Below the pieces are notes generated by a model, which was given only the letters and a program-made list of their open reading frames with translations, did not search any database and had not been told where the DNA came from. Position numbers and translations under genes: made by a program. From Muribaculaceae bacterium (GTDB taxonomy: Bacteria > Bacteroidota > Bacteroidia > Bacteroidales > Muribaculaceae), in the NCBI GenBank assembly GCA_017555085.1, contig JAFZHD010000005.1, forward strand, positions 1-64,000: a DNA stretch of 64,000 nucleotides, written 5' to 3'. Positions 21,284 to 29,885 of the stretch are shown piece after piece. Within the stretch, counting starts at the first letter, position 1. Each line of letters begins with the position of its first letter.

Positions 21284-24166
21284 TTATGGCATGTCAAGCA
21301 GCGAGTCGTCATCGTCGCCTTCTGACTCTTGTGCCGGTTGAATTGTGGGGCCGCCGAAAATTTCGTTTGGTAACACCTGCTCTTCGGTTTTCTCTACCGA
21401 CAGTTGACCGATGTATCTGAAATACTCGTCAAACGAGCGGCCTTGCTTGATGAGGATGTCAAAGTTTGACGCACTGATAACAATGGGTCGCACTTGCGGT
21501 GGCAAGTTCAATGTGCGGTTTTGCTCCATCACATTGCGGTAGTGAACTATTTCGTTGATGTTTTCAAATCCTTTGATAATTAACAATCCGAGTTGGCCAA
21601 AGTTCATCTGTTCGAGGTCAAAGTCTTTGACTACAAACGAGGTGAAGTTGTGGCGGGCAACTTCATAGAGCAATTGGTTGGCATCGACAGTGTCGGTGGG
21701 GAATGTGAGAATGAGCAGATGTTTCTCGTCTTGGTTGAGTGTGAACTGCGCAATTCCCGCCAATGAGTCGCCGGCAATCGAGTCATTTGATAGACGGATA
21801 TCCCACAACATACCTCTCATGTTTGATGTGGGTTGTTCAAGGTCGCGGCCTTGTGCCATCTGTTTGAGATATGATGATGCGAGGGGTGTGATGTCGGTTT
21901 CGGGGTAACGCTCCAACAATTCTTTGAGGGTGGTGTTGAAACGCTCGTGGTCGTTCTCGGTAACATAAGAAAGCGCGTGCAAGAACATGAACTTGGGCAT
22001 AATCTTGCTCAACGGGAATTGACGCATCATTTCTTCGTATGCTTCGTGAACGGCAGCATTATCGTTGCGGAGATATGCGTCATAGGCGTTTTGATACATC
22101 TCTTCTTGACGCACATTCATTGTTTTGAGGTTTTCGAGATAGTTGGGGTCTTGCATTGCGATGCCGTAGGGCGAGTCGGCAAAGTCGTTGACAATCAGGC
22201 TGCGATAACGCTCGGCTGTGGTAACATTACCTTGGCGCATATACATGAGGTAGAGGTTGTAGTATGTGTCAAGGCGGTAGATGTTGTCGGGATATTGGTT
22301 GAGCAGTTTGTTAAACTGTGTGGCAGCGGCTGGGTAGTCTTCAAGTTTGTCTTTGAGAATAACGCCCATGTTGAACAATCCTTCTTGGATAACATCGTTG
22401 GCGATGGTCTTTTCCTCGTCGGTTTTGGGAATCTGTTTGAGGTAATACTCAGGGAAGTGGGGGTCTTCGCTGCGCTTTTCCTGCTCTTTGAGTTTGGCCA
22501 ATTCCTCCTCGCTGAGGTTGCTTGTGTCGGTTTGGCCTTCGTTGGCGGCTTGGTCGTCAGAGTCTTCATAGGTCTCGGCGTCAAACTCGGCCATGTCAAA
22601 CGATGCCTTGTTGCGGCGGCGCCAATCGTCTTCAAGTTTGCGGCTGCCCCAACGCTTTTGGAACGCGGTTTTGCCGGCGTTTTTTGTCGCGGTGTTGTAG
22701 AAATACCACGAGTCGTCGGTGTTGAGGTTGAACGATTGGGGAGTGTTGTTTGACTGCATATTGTCGCCTTTGGCAGCTTGCTCGGCAAGGTATTCCTCGC
22801 GGCGCGCGTTTTCGGCTTCTTCCTCCTCTTTCTTTTTGAGTTCATCAATTATTTTGTTGATGATTTCAAGTTGCTCTTTGGGCGATTTTTGCGACAGACG
22901 CAACAATGAGTCTTGCAATGCCACATTTTGGGCATACACGGCAAGTTCGTCAAGCACATCGCTTCGGCGCTTGATGGTTTCGTAGTCGGGATATGTCTCG
23001 GGCAGTTGCGGCACTGCTTCGGAGTAGCGGGGCTGTGCCAAGTCATAGCGGCTTTGCTCAAAGTAGAGTCGGCCCAATGTGAGTTGGTTGATGGCTTTGT
23101 CTATACCGTTGCGGGTACTCTTTTCGGCCGATAAAATGTAGTTGGTAATGGCATTAACCGTGTCGTTGCGAGAGAGATACAGGTTGCCTATTGCATAGTA
23201 AATTTGGTCGAGATACTCTTTGTTGCGGTCAAAGATGGTCATTCGGCGCAACGATTTTACTTCGCTTGCAATGTTATCGCCTTCAAACACTTCGCTCTGC
23301 TTGATGCGGGCGTTGAATTTAGTGCGGTAGGGGGCATTTGATGAGCCGCCGGCTTTTTTGAATGCTTGGTAGGCTTCTTTGTTTTTTCCGGTGCGGGCAT
23401 AGAGTTGTCCCAAAAGGAAACGCAAGCGTGTTTTTTGAGCGCCGTCGGCCAGTTCGATAGCCTTTTCGAGGTGAGGGATAGCCTCCTCATAACTTTCGCC
23501 TTTGATGAGGTAGTCGGTGTAGGTTATGTGGTAGAGATTTTTGAGGGTGTTGTTTGTGAGTTGGTCGGGCTTGATGAGAATCAAGATGTTCTCGGCCTCA
23601 AAACGCCATCCGAGCGAGCAGTAACTGCGCGCTTGCCACAAAAGCGCTTCGGTGGTTACATCGGGCAACCAAGTGAAGTGCTTTGAAATGTAGTAGAATG
23701 TTGAGCCTGCGCCTAAGAAATCGCCGTTGTTGTATTGGCTGCGGCCCATCATCATCCAAGCGTTGTGGATAAACGGGTTGTATTCCTCGCGGTTCATCCA
23801 TTCCTTGTATTTGGGGTCGCGGCTTTTGCCGGGTTTCTTTTTGGGTTTGGCTTTTATAGAGTGGAGCTGAATGGCTTTTTGAGCCTTCTCGATTGAGCGG
23901 TCAAACTTGCCCTGTGGTTGGGGCGATTTGGGGTAGTTGTAGGCATCAACTGGGTGAACAAACACAAGTTGGCTGTAATCGTCTTGATAGGTGTTTTCAA
24001 GATTTTTAAGCGTGGTCCGATAATGTTCGTTGCCGTTGAAATATACATTGTAGCGAGTGGTAAACGACTGATAAGAACGCGACATAGGGGTGTTTTTCTT
24101 GGTGCTGCACGATGTTAGCGCAAGTACCGAGAAAATTAATGCCGATATGAGATGTAGTCGTTTCAC
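21284..24166 (-). CDS. porW: PorW/SprE-type TPR lipoprotein of type IX secretion
   Basis: This 960-aa protein is a lipoprotein with a lipobox ending at Cys20 (LALTSC). The opening SRSYQSFTTRYNVYFNGNEH is characteristic of SprE/PorW. Many tetratricopeptide-like helical repeats follow, interrupted by an acidic, Gln/Glu-rich coiled segment at about 430-570. PorW/SprE is needed for T9SS function in Flavobacterium and Porphyromonas and connects periplasmic and cytoplasmic components. It sits immediately upstream of porX, forming a T9SS pair. The assignment rests on the N-terminus, length and TPR layout. Confidence 0.85.
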   Translation of the reverse strand: MKRLHLISALIFSVLALTSCSTKKNTPMSRSYQSFTTRYNVYFNGNEHYRTTLKNLENTYQDDYSQLVFVHPVDAYNYPKSPQPQGKFDRSIEKAQKAIQLHSIKAKPKKKPGKSRDPKYKEWMNREEYNPFIHNAWMMMGRSQYNNGDFLGAGSTFYYISKHFTWLPDVTTEALLWQARSYCSLGWRFEAENILILIKPDQLTNNTLKNLYHITYTDYLIKGESYEEAIPHLEKAIELADGAQKTRLRFLLGQLYARTGKNKEAYQAFKKAGGSSNAPYRTKFNARIKQSEVFEGDNIASEVKSLRRMTIFDRNKEYLDQIYYAIGNLYLSRNDTVNAITNYILSAEKSTRNGIDKAINQLTLGRLYFEQSRYDLAQPRYSEAVPQLPETYPDYETIKRRSDVLDELAVYAQNVALQDSLLRLSQKSPKEQLEIINKIIDELKKKEEEEAENARREEYLAEQAAKGDNMQSNNTPQSFNLNTDDSWYFYNTATKNAGKTAFQKRWGSRKLEDDWRRRNKASFDMAEFDAETYEDSDDQAANEGQTDTSNLSEEELAKLKEQEKRSEDPHFPEYYLKQIPKTDEEKTIANDVIQEGLFNMGVILKDKLEDYPAAATQFNKLLNQYPDNIYRLDTYYNLYLMYMRQGNVTTAERYRSLIVNDFADSPYGIAMQDPNYLENLKTMNVRQEEMYQNAYDAYLRNDNAAVHEAYEEMMRQFPLSKIMPKFMFLHALSYVTENDHERFNTTLKELLERYPETDITPLASSYLKQMAQGRDLEQPTSNMRGMLWDIRLSNDSIAGDSLAGIAQFTLNQDEKHLLILTFPTDTVDANQLLYEVARHNFTSFVVKDFDLEQMNFGQLGLLIIKGFENINEIVHYRNVMEQNRTLNLPPQVRPIVISASNFDILIKQGRSFDEYFRYIGQLSVEKTEEQVLPNEIFGGPTIQPAQESEGDDDDSLLDMP

Positions 24167-24209
24167 TTCAATGTAGTTTATCTATTTAATAACGAATGTG
24201 TAGCCCGCT

Positions 24210-25028
24210 TTATTGCATTTGGTTGCGAGATGTGAAAATGTGAACAGCGCGGGCAATGCCGTAGGCAAGTACCATGACGATAACGATGAGTGCCGAGCAG
24301 GGCACATCGATAACGGTGGTGAGCAAGAGTCCGGCGAGGCTGCACACAAGCGAAATGCCCACCGAGAGCAGCATCATGCTTTTGAATCGGGTGCAATAAA
24401 TCTCGGCAATCATTTGCGGCAACGAGAGCATCGACATCAACAACATGAGCCCCACGAGGCGAATAGTCAGCACGATGCACACGGCTATCAGCACGGTCAT
24501 GGTGTAGGATATGAACTTGACGGGCAGATGCATCACTTGTGCAAAGTCGCGGTCAAATGCACATGCCACAATCTTGCGATAGAAAATGGCGAAAAACGCG
24601 ATTAGCACGGTGGTGAACACTCCAAACGCGATGAGGTCGGAGCGGGTGATAGTCAATATGTTGCCAAACAAAAACGAGTTCAATTCAGGCACATATCCCG
24701 GCGTGAGGAAAATGAACAGCACGCCCACAGCCATGCCCAACGACCATATAACGGCGATGGCCGAGTCTTCGCGCACACGGTGTTTTGTGGCAAGCCATTC
24801 AACTCCGGCCGATGAGCCGACAGCAAATAGTGCCGCCATCAAAATGGGGTTGAGGCCCAAGAAATATCCGAGCCCGAGTCCGCCAAAACAAGCGTGAGTG
24901 ATGCCGCCCGTGATGGCCACCATGCGTCGCGACACGATGTAGGTGCCTATGATAGCAGCCGCGATGCTGATGAATATGATGCCTATGATGGCATTTTGAA
25001 AAAATGTATATTCAAATAGTTGTGTCAT
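24210..25028 (-). CDS. Metal ABC transporter permease (ZnuB/TroC family)
   Basis: This 272-aa integral membrane protein has about eight helices. The family signatures are SRRMVAITGGITHACFGGLG near residue 33 and RLVGLMLLMSMLSLPQMIAE near residue 195. It forms the membrane channel of a zinc/manganese/iron ABC importer. The ATPase and binding protein are not adjacent in this window. It lies 2 nt downstream of aroA on the same strand, so it may be co-transcribed with it. The metal cannot be inferred. Confidence 0.88.
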   Translation of the reverse strand: MTQLFEYTFFQNAIIGIIFISIAAAIIGTYIVSRRMVAITGGITHACFGGLGLGYFLGLNPILMAALFAVGSSAGVEWLATKHRVREDSAIAVIWSLGMAVGVLFIFLTPGYVPELNSFLFGNILTITRSDLIAFGVFTTVLIAFFAIFYRKIVACAFDRDFAQVMHLPVKFISYTMTVLIAVCIVLTIRLVGLMLLMSMLSLPQMIAEIYCTRFKSMMLLSVGISLVCSLAGLLLTTVIDVPCSALIVIVMVLAYGIARAVHIFTSRNQMQ

Positions 25029-25030
25029 TG

Positions 25031-26272
25031 TTAGTTGTCAGAGGTGTCGGCTTGTGCAAATGTGAAACCTGCATCTTGTAGATGTCGCCAAAAATCGGGG
25101 TATGACTTTGACACCACATCAATGTCGTTGATGATGATGCCTGGAATGTAGAGTGCTGCGGGAGCAAATGCCATTGCCATGCGGTGGTCTTTGTAGGTGT
25201 CGATGGCGGGAATTTCGGCGATGGGCATGCGGTTGCCGTCCCACGACAGTTTGCTGTCGTTTTCGATAATCAGTTCCATGCCCAATTTGAGCATTTCGCA
25301 ACGCAATGCTTCAAGTCGGTCGGTTTCTTTGATTTTGAGAGTTGACAAGCCTGTGATGTTAAACGGAATGCCGAGCATGCACGCAGTCACGACAATAGTT
25401 TGTGCCACATCGGGTTGGTCGCTGAGGTCGATGTTGAGGCGGGGAGTGGTGTCGGGCGAGGGTTCGAGCGTTGTGATGCCGTTGTCAAACACGGTGTTGA
25501 TGCCAAAGAGCTCAAACAACTGCGCAATGTGGCTGTCGCCTTGAAGGCTGTCGCGGTCAAGACCTTGCAAAGAAATGTCGCCCGATGACAGAGCGGCTAT
25601 TTCATACCAATATGATGCTGCACTCCAATCGGCCTCGACCTTGAATGGCGTAGCCTTGTAGGTTTGGGGTGCAATAGTGATTACATTTTGAGTGAAATCG
25701 CTCTCGATACCCCACGATTTCATCATTGACAGAGTCATCAAGATGTAGGGTTGAGAGATTATGTCGCCTTCGAGAGTGAGAGTCAGCCCGTTTTCCATTG
25801 TGGGGGCAATCATGAGCAATGCCGAGATGTATTGCGAACTGATGGTTGCGGGCAATGAAACATTACCGCCTTTGAGGCGAGAGCCTTTGATTGTGAGAGG
25901 GGGGAAGCCCTCGTTGGCGGCGTATGTGATATCGGCACCGCAGTCGCGCAATGCGTTGACGAGAGCCGAAATGGGGCGTTGGCGCATGCGTTCAGAGCCG
26001 TCGAGAGTCACATTGCGGCCGGGGGTTGCTGCATAGTAAGCTGTGAGAAATCTCATGGCTGTGCCGGCAGCGCCGATGTTGATGTCGCTGTCGGTAGATG
26101 ACAGAGCGGCCACCATCACATCGGTGTCGTCACATTTTGCCACTTGCTTGATGTCAATGGCGTTGGGTGTCAATGCGTTGATGATGAGCGCGCGGTTGCT
26201 GATGCTCTTTGAGAGAGGCAACGAAACGCTTGTCTCGATAAACTCTTCGGGTGGAAATATGTGGCAATTCAT
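25031..26272 (-). CDS. aroA: 3-phosphoshikimate 1-carboxyvinyltransferase (EPSP synthase)
   Basis: This 413-aa protein has the family motifs LPLSKSISNRALIINAL (shikimate-3-phosphate binding), NIGAAGTAMRFLTAYYAATP, DGSERMRQRPISALVNAL, KIKETDRLEALRCEMLKLG and YKDHRMAMAFAPAAL. It condenses phosphoenolpyruvate with shikimate-3-phosphate in aromatic amino-acid synthesis. The length is slightly short but all catalytic blocks are present. Its ATG overlaps the stop of the PatB/MalY gene in TAATG, showing translational coupling. Confidence 0.95.
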   Translation of the reverse strand: MNCHIFPPEEFIETSVSLPLSKSISNRALIINALTPNAIDIKQVAKCDDTDVMVAALSSTDSDINIGAAGTAMRFLTAYYAATPGRNVTLDGSERMRQRPISALVNALRDCGADITYAANEGFPPLTIKGSRLKGGNVSLPATISSQYISALLMIAPTMENGLTLTLEGDIISQPYILMTLSMMKSWGIESDFTQNVITIAPQTYKATPFKVEADWSAASYWYEIAALSSGDISLQGLDRDSLQGDSHIAQLFELFGINTVFDNGITTLEPSPDTTPRLNIDLSDQPDVAQTIVVTACMLGIPFNITGLSTLKIKETDRLEALRCEMLKLGMELIIENDSKLSWDGNRMPIAEIPAIDTYKDHRMAMAFAPAALYIPGIIINDIDVVSKSYPDFWRHLQDAGFTFAQADTSDN

Positions 26273-27459
26273 TATTGTGCGAGTGATTTAACAGCATCGG
26301 CAAGCGAGGCCAATGCATTGTTGAGAACAGAACGGGGGCATGCGATGTTCATGCGCATAAAGCCTTCGCCTTCGGCGCCAAACATTTTGCCGTCGTTGAG
26401 AGCCAATCGGGCTTTGTTGACAAAGATGTCGACAAGTTGCTCTTGTGTCAAGCCCAATTCGCGGCAGTCGAGCCAGATGAGGAACGATGCTTGTGGGCGC
26501 ACGGGCTTAATCTGCGGAATGTTGGCTGCAAAGTAGTCAATCATGAAATCGATGTTTCCTTCAATGTATTCAAGTGCTTCGTCAAGCCATTGTTCGCCGA
26601 GGGTGTAGGCCGCTTCGGTGGCAATGGTGGCGGTGAATGTTGTTGCATCAAACTCGTTGACCGACAGCCATTTGAAGAACGGTTCGCGGAGTTGTTCGTT
26701 TTGAATGATTACCCACGAACTTACCAATCCGGGAATGTTGAAGGTCTTTGACGGCGCGCCAAGAGTGATGCAGATGTCGCTCGCATCTTGGCTGATTGAT
26801 GCAAACTGATGGTGGCGTTTGCCGTTGAGCACCAAGTCGGCGTGAATTTCGTCGGAGATAACGAGCACATTGTGGGCTTTGCACAAAGTGGCAAGGCGCA
26901 ACAACGATGCGTTGTCCCATCTGATGCCACCGGGGTTGTGGGGGTTGCACAAAATCATCATTTTGGGCTTTTCCTCAACAAATATTTTTTCGAGGTGGTC
27001 AAAGTCCATCTCATAGCGATAGTTTTCGGTGAGAATGAGCGGGTTGTTTACCACAACGCGGTTGTTGCCTTCGACCACATTTTTGAACGGGTGGTAAACG
27101 GGAGGCTGAATGACGATTTTATCGCCGGGTTGTGTGAAATAGTTGACCACAAGCGCGATGCCTTTCACCACACCGGGAATGTAAGTGATTTCGTTGCGCG
27201 ACACTTTGAAGTTGTGACGGTGGTCGAGCCAATTAATGATTGACTGCCAATAACTGTCGCTCGCGATGGCATAGCCATATATGGGGTGGTCGATGCGTTG
27301 TTTGAGTGACTCAACTATCTCGGGACACACGGCAAAGTCCATGTCGGCAATCCACATTGATGTGAGGTCGGCACGGCCAAATCGCTGTTCCATTGCGTCT
27401 ATTTTCACTGCGTAAGTGCCTTGTCGGTCAATAAGTTGGTCAAAGTCGTATCTGCTCAT
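26272..27459 (-). CDS. PatB/MalY-family C-S lyase (aminotransferase fold)
   Basis: This 395-aa PLP enzyme of fold type I starts with YDFDQLIDRQGTYAVKIDAM and WIADMDFAVCPEIVESL, hallmarks of the PatB/MalY cystathionine beta-lyase group. CNPHNPGG (about 220), SDEIHADLV (about 250) and the PLP lysine in GAPSKTFNIPGL (about 285) are intact. It cleaves C-S bonds of cystathionine or cysteine conjugates in the cytosol. It is the first gene of the minus-strand aroA group and is divergent from relA. A -7 box TACTTTTG lies at 27528-27521. Confidence 0.9.
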   Translation of the reverse strand: MSRYDFDQLIDRQGTYAVKIDAMEQRFGRADLTSMWIADMDFAVCPEIVESLKQRIDHPIYGYAIASDSYWQSIINWLDHRHNFKVSRNEITYIPGVVKGIALVVNYFTQPGDKIVIQPPVYHPFKNVVEGNNRVVVNNPLILTENYRYEMDFDHLEKIFVEEKPKMMILCNPHNPGGIRWDNASLLRLATLCKAHNVLVISDEIHADLVLNGKRHHQFASISQDASDICITLGAPSKTFNIPGLVSSWVIIQNEQLREPFFKWLSVNEFDATTFTATIATEAAYTLGEQWLDEALEYIEGNIDFMIDYFAANIPQIKPVRPQASFLIWLDCRELGLTQEQLVDIFVNKARLALNDGKMFGAEGEGFMRMNIACPRSVLNNALASLADAVKSLAQ

Positions 27460-27562
27460 TTTTCTAAATTGCTAATGCCGAATGGGGTGTCGGCTACACA
27501 TTGTTAAATTAAATTTTCTACAAAAGTACAATTTTTTTTGCGATTGTTTCGTGCTTTTTTAG

Positions 27563-27570
27563 TATGTTTG
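27563..27570 (+). promoter_or_regulatory. -7 box TATGTTTG upstream of relA/spoT
   Basis: It matches TAnnTTTG. A TTTG lies 22 nt further upstream, slightly longer than the usual spacer. The leader would be about 65 nt. Confidence 0.5.
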
Positions 27571-27640
27571 TATTTATAAATTGGCTAAATAGTTTTTGTA
27601 GCCGCAACTAAACTCTAAATCTTGAAAAAACAATACTAAA

Positions 27641-29869
27641 ATGGAGCAACGAAAATATACTCCCGAAGAGGAAGAACGCATGATTGAGGAAGCATATCAA
27701 GATGTGCTTGAAGGATATTTGAAAAGTAACCACCGCAAAAAGGTGGAAATCATAGAACGCGCTTTCAAGTTTGCCAAAGAGGCTCACAAAGGAGTGCGCC
27801 GCCGCTCGGGCGAACCTTATATTCTTCACCCTATTGCCGTGGCTAAAATCGCAAGTCAGGAAATAGGTCTCGGCTCTACCTCAATTTGTGCCGCTTTCTT
27901 GCACGATGTGGTCGAAGATACCGACTACACGGTTGAGGATATTGAACAGCAATTTGGAAAGAAAATCGCTCAGATTGTCGCCGGATTGACCAAGATTTCG
28001 GGCGGTATCTTCGGTGATAAGGCATCGGCGCAGGCCGAGAATTTCCGCAAATTGTTGCTCACGATGAGTGAGGACATTCGCGTGGTGTTGCTCAAAATGG
28101 CCGACCGCTTGCACAATATGCGCACATTGGGCTCTATGGCTCCCAACAAGCAGTATAAAATTGCGGGCGAAACTTTCTATATCTATGCTCCGTTGGCCCA
28201 CCGCTTGGGCTTGTTTGCTATCAAAACCGAACTCGAGGACCTCAGTTTTAAATATGAGCACCCGGCTGCCTATGAGCGCATTAGCCAACAGCTCAAAGAG
28301 TCGGAATCAAAACGAGCCATGCTCTACAATAATTTCTCAACACCTATTATTGAGAAACTCCAGTCAATGGGCCTGAAATTTGAGGCAAAATATCGTCAAA
28401 AATCGGTTTACTCGATTTGGAATAAAATGGAAACCAAGCATATCCCGTTTGAAGAGGTGTATGACTTGTATGCAATGCGCATCATTTTTGACTGCGATGA
28501 CATTGCCATGGAAAAATCGATTTGCATGAACATTTATGCCACAATCACCGACTTGTATCGTTTGCACCCCGATCGCACTCGCGACTGGGTGAGCATTCCC
28601 AAGGCCAACGGCTATCAGGCGCTTCATGTTACTGTGATGGGTCCTGACGGTAATTGGGTAGAGGTGCAGATTCGCAGCCGCCGCATGGACGACATTGCCG
28701 AAAAAGGCTTTGCAGCCCATTGGAAATACAAAATCGGCGAAGGCGATGAGGAATCGGAACTCAATGTGTGGCTTAAAACCATTAAAGATATTCTTGATGA
28801 GCCTAATCCCGATGCGATGGACTTCCTCGACACCATCAAACTCAACCTTTTTGCATCGGAGATTGTTATATTTACGCCCAAGGGCGAACTGATTACTTTG
28901 CCCGCCGAATCGACCGTGCTCGATGTGGCGTTTGAATTGCACTCGCAAATGGGCTTGCACTGTATTGCCGGCAAGGTAAATCACAAACTTGTGCCGCTGT
29001 CACACCGCCTCAAAAGCGGAGACCAGGTTGAGGTGCTCACTTCGCAGTCGCAAAAACCGCAGCCAGAGTGGATGAATTTCCTCGCAACGGCCAAGGCTAA
29101 AACCCGATTGCGTGCTGCATTGCGCAAGGAGCAACAGCCCATTATCGAGAAAGGTAAAGAGATTTATGAAAATTTCTTGAAACAACATGGCGTGTTGTCG
29201 GTAAATGAGGTGCTTACAAAAGTGTTGGGCTATCTCAAAATTCAAAATCGCGAGGATTTGTTCCTCATGCTCGGCAACGAAGAGGTTGTGCTTGAAGAAT
29301 ACATGATTAAGAGTTTCAAAAAACAGTCGCCATCGTTGCTGTCAAAGATTTTTCGCATCGGCACAAAGGAAAAGGCTCCTCAAACAGAAGCTGTCAAGAC
29401 CAAGAAACCGCCGGTCAACAAGAAAGAAACCTACATTTTGCGTAGCGACGAAACCGGTGCCAACTTCAAGGTTGACGACTGCTGCCGTCCCATTCCCGGC
29501 GATGATGTAATGGGTTATGTTGACGAAAACAACGAAGTGATTGTCCACTCGCTCGATTGTCCTCGTGCACAGTCGCTTAAAGCAAGTTTCGGGCCTAATA
29601 TCGTGTCAACAAAATGGGAGGTGGTTTCGGCCAAATTCCTTGCCCACATTCACATTGAGGGCCTTGATCGCATGTGCATTCTCCAAGAATTGATCCAGAT
29701 GATATCAACCAATATGGCAATCGATATTCGCAAACTTGAAATCGAGGCCGAAAAAGAGGTGTTCCACTGCGACCTTTATGTGTTGGTCGATGATAATGAT
29801 GTAGTGGCTTCGCTGTGTGAAAAAGTGAAACAAATCAACGGCGTTGAGCGAGCCACTCGCATAGTTTAA
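27641..29869 (+). CDS. Bifunctional (p)ppGpp synthetase/hydrolase
   Basis: This 742-aa RelA/SpoT-family protein has an HD hydrolase domain (about 40-200, with GEPYILHPIAVAKI and AAFLHDVVEDTDYTVEDIEQ) and a synthetase domain (about 245-370, with PKANGYQALHVTVMGPDGNW and VEVQIRSRRMDDIAEKG). A TGS domain (about 405-465) and C-terminal zinc-finger-like and ACT domains (about 600-742) follow. Both catalytic halves look intact, so it can make and degrade (p)ppGpp. A 7TMR-HDED phosphodiesterase gene follows 16 nt downstream, placing ppGpp and probable c-di-AMP turnover in one transcription unit. Confidence 0.95.
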   Translation: MEQRKYTPEEEERMIEEAYQDVLEGYLKSNHRKKVEIIERAFKFAKEAHKGVRRRSGEPYILHPIAVAKIASQEIGLGSTSICAAFLHDVVEDTDYTVEDIEQQFGKKIAQIVAGLTKISGGIFGDKASAQAENFRKLLLTMSEDIRVVLLKMADRLHNMRTLGSMAPNKQYKIAGETFYIYAPLAHRLGLFAIKTELEDLSFKYEHPAAYERISQQLKESESKRAMLYNNFSTPIIEKLQSMGLKFEAKYRQKSVYSIWNKMETKHIPFEEVYDLYAMRIIFDCDDIAMEKSICMNIYATITDLYRLHPDRTRDWVSIPKANGYQALHVTVMGPDGNWVEVQIRSRRMDDIAEKGFAAHWKYKIGEGDEESELNVWLKTIKDILDEPNPDAMDFLDTIKLNLFASEIVIFTPKGELITLPAESTVLDVAFELHSQMGLHCIAGKVNHKLVPLSHRLKSGDQVEVLTSQSQKPQPEWMNFLATAKAKTRLRAALRKEQQPIIEKGKEIYENFLKQHGVLSVNEVLTKVLGYLKIQNREDLFLMLGNEEVVLEEYMIKSFKKQSPSLLSKIFRIGTKEKAPQTEAVKTKKPPVNKKETYILRSDETGANFKVDDCCRPIPGDDVMGYVDENNEVIVHSLDCPRAQSLKASFGPNIVSTKWEVVSAKFLAHIHIEGLDRMCILQELIQMISTNMAIDIRKLEIEAEKEVFHCDLYVLVDDNDVVASLCEKVKQINGVERATRIV

Positions 29870-29885
29870 CATTAAAAACGAACAA

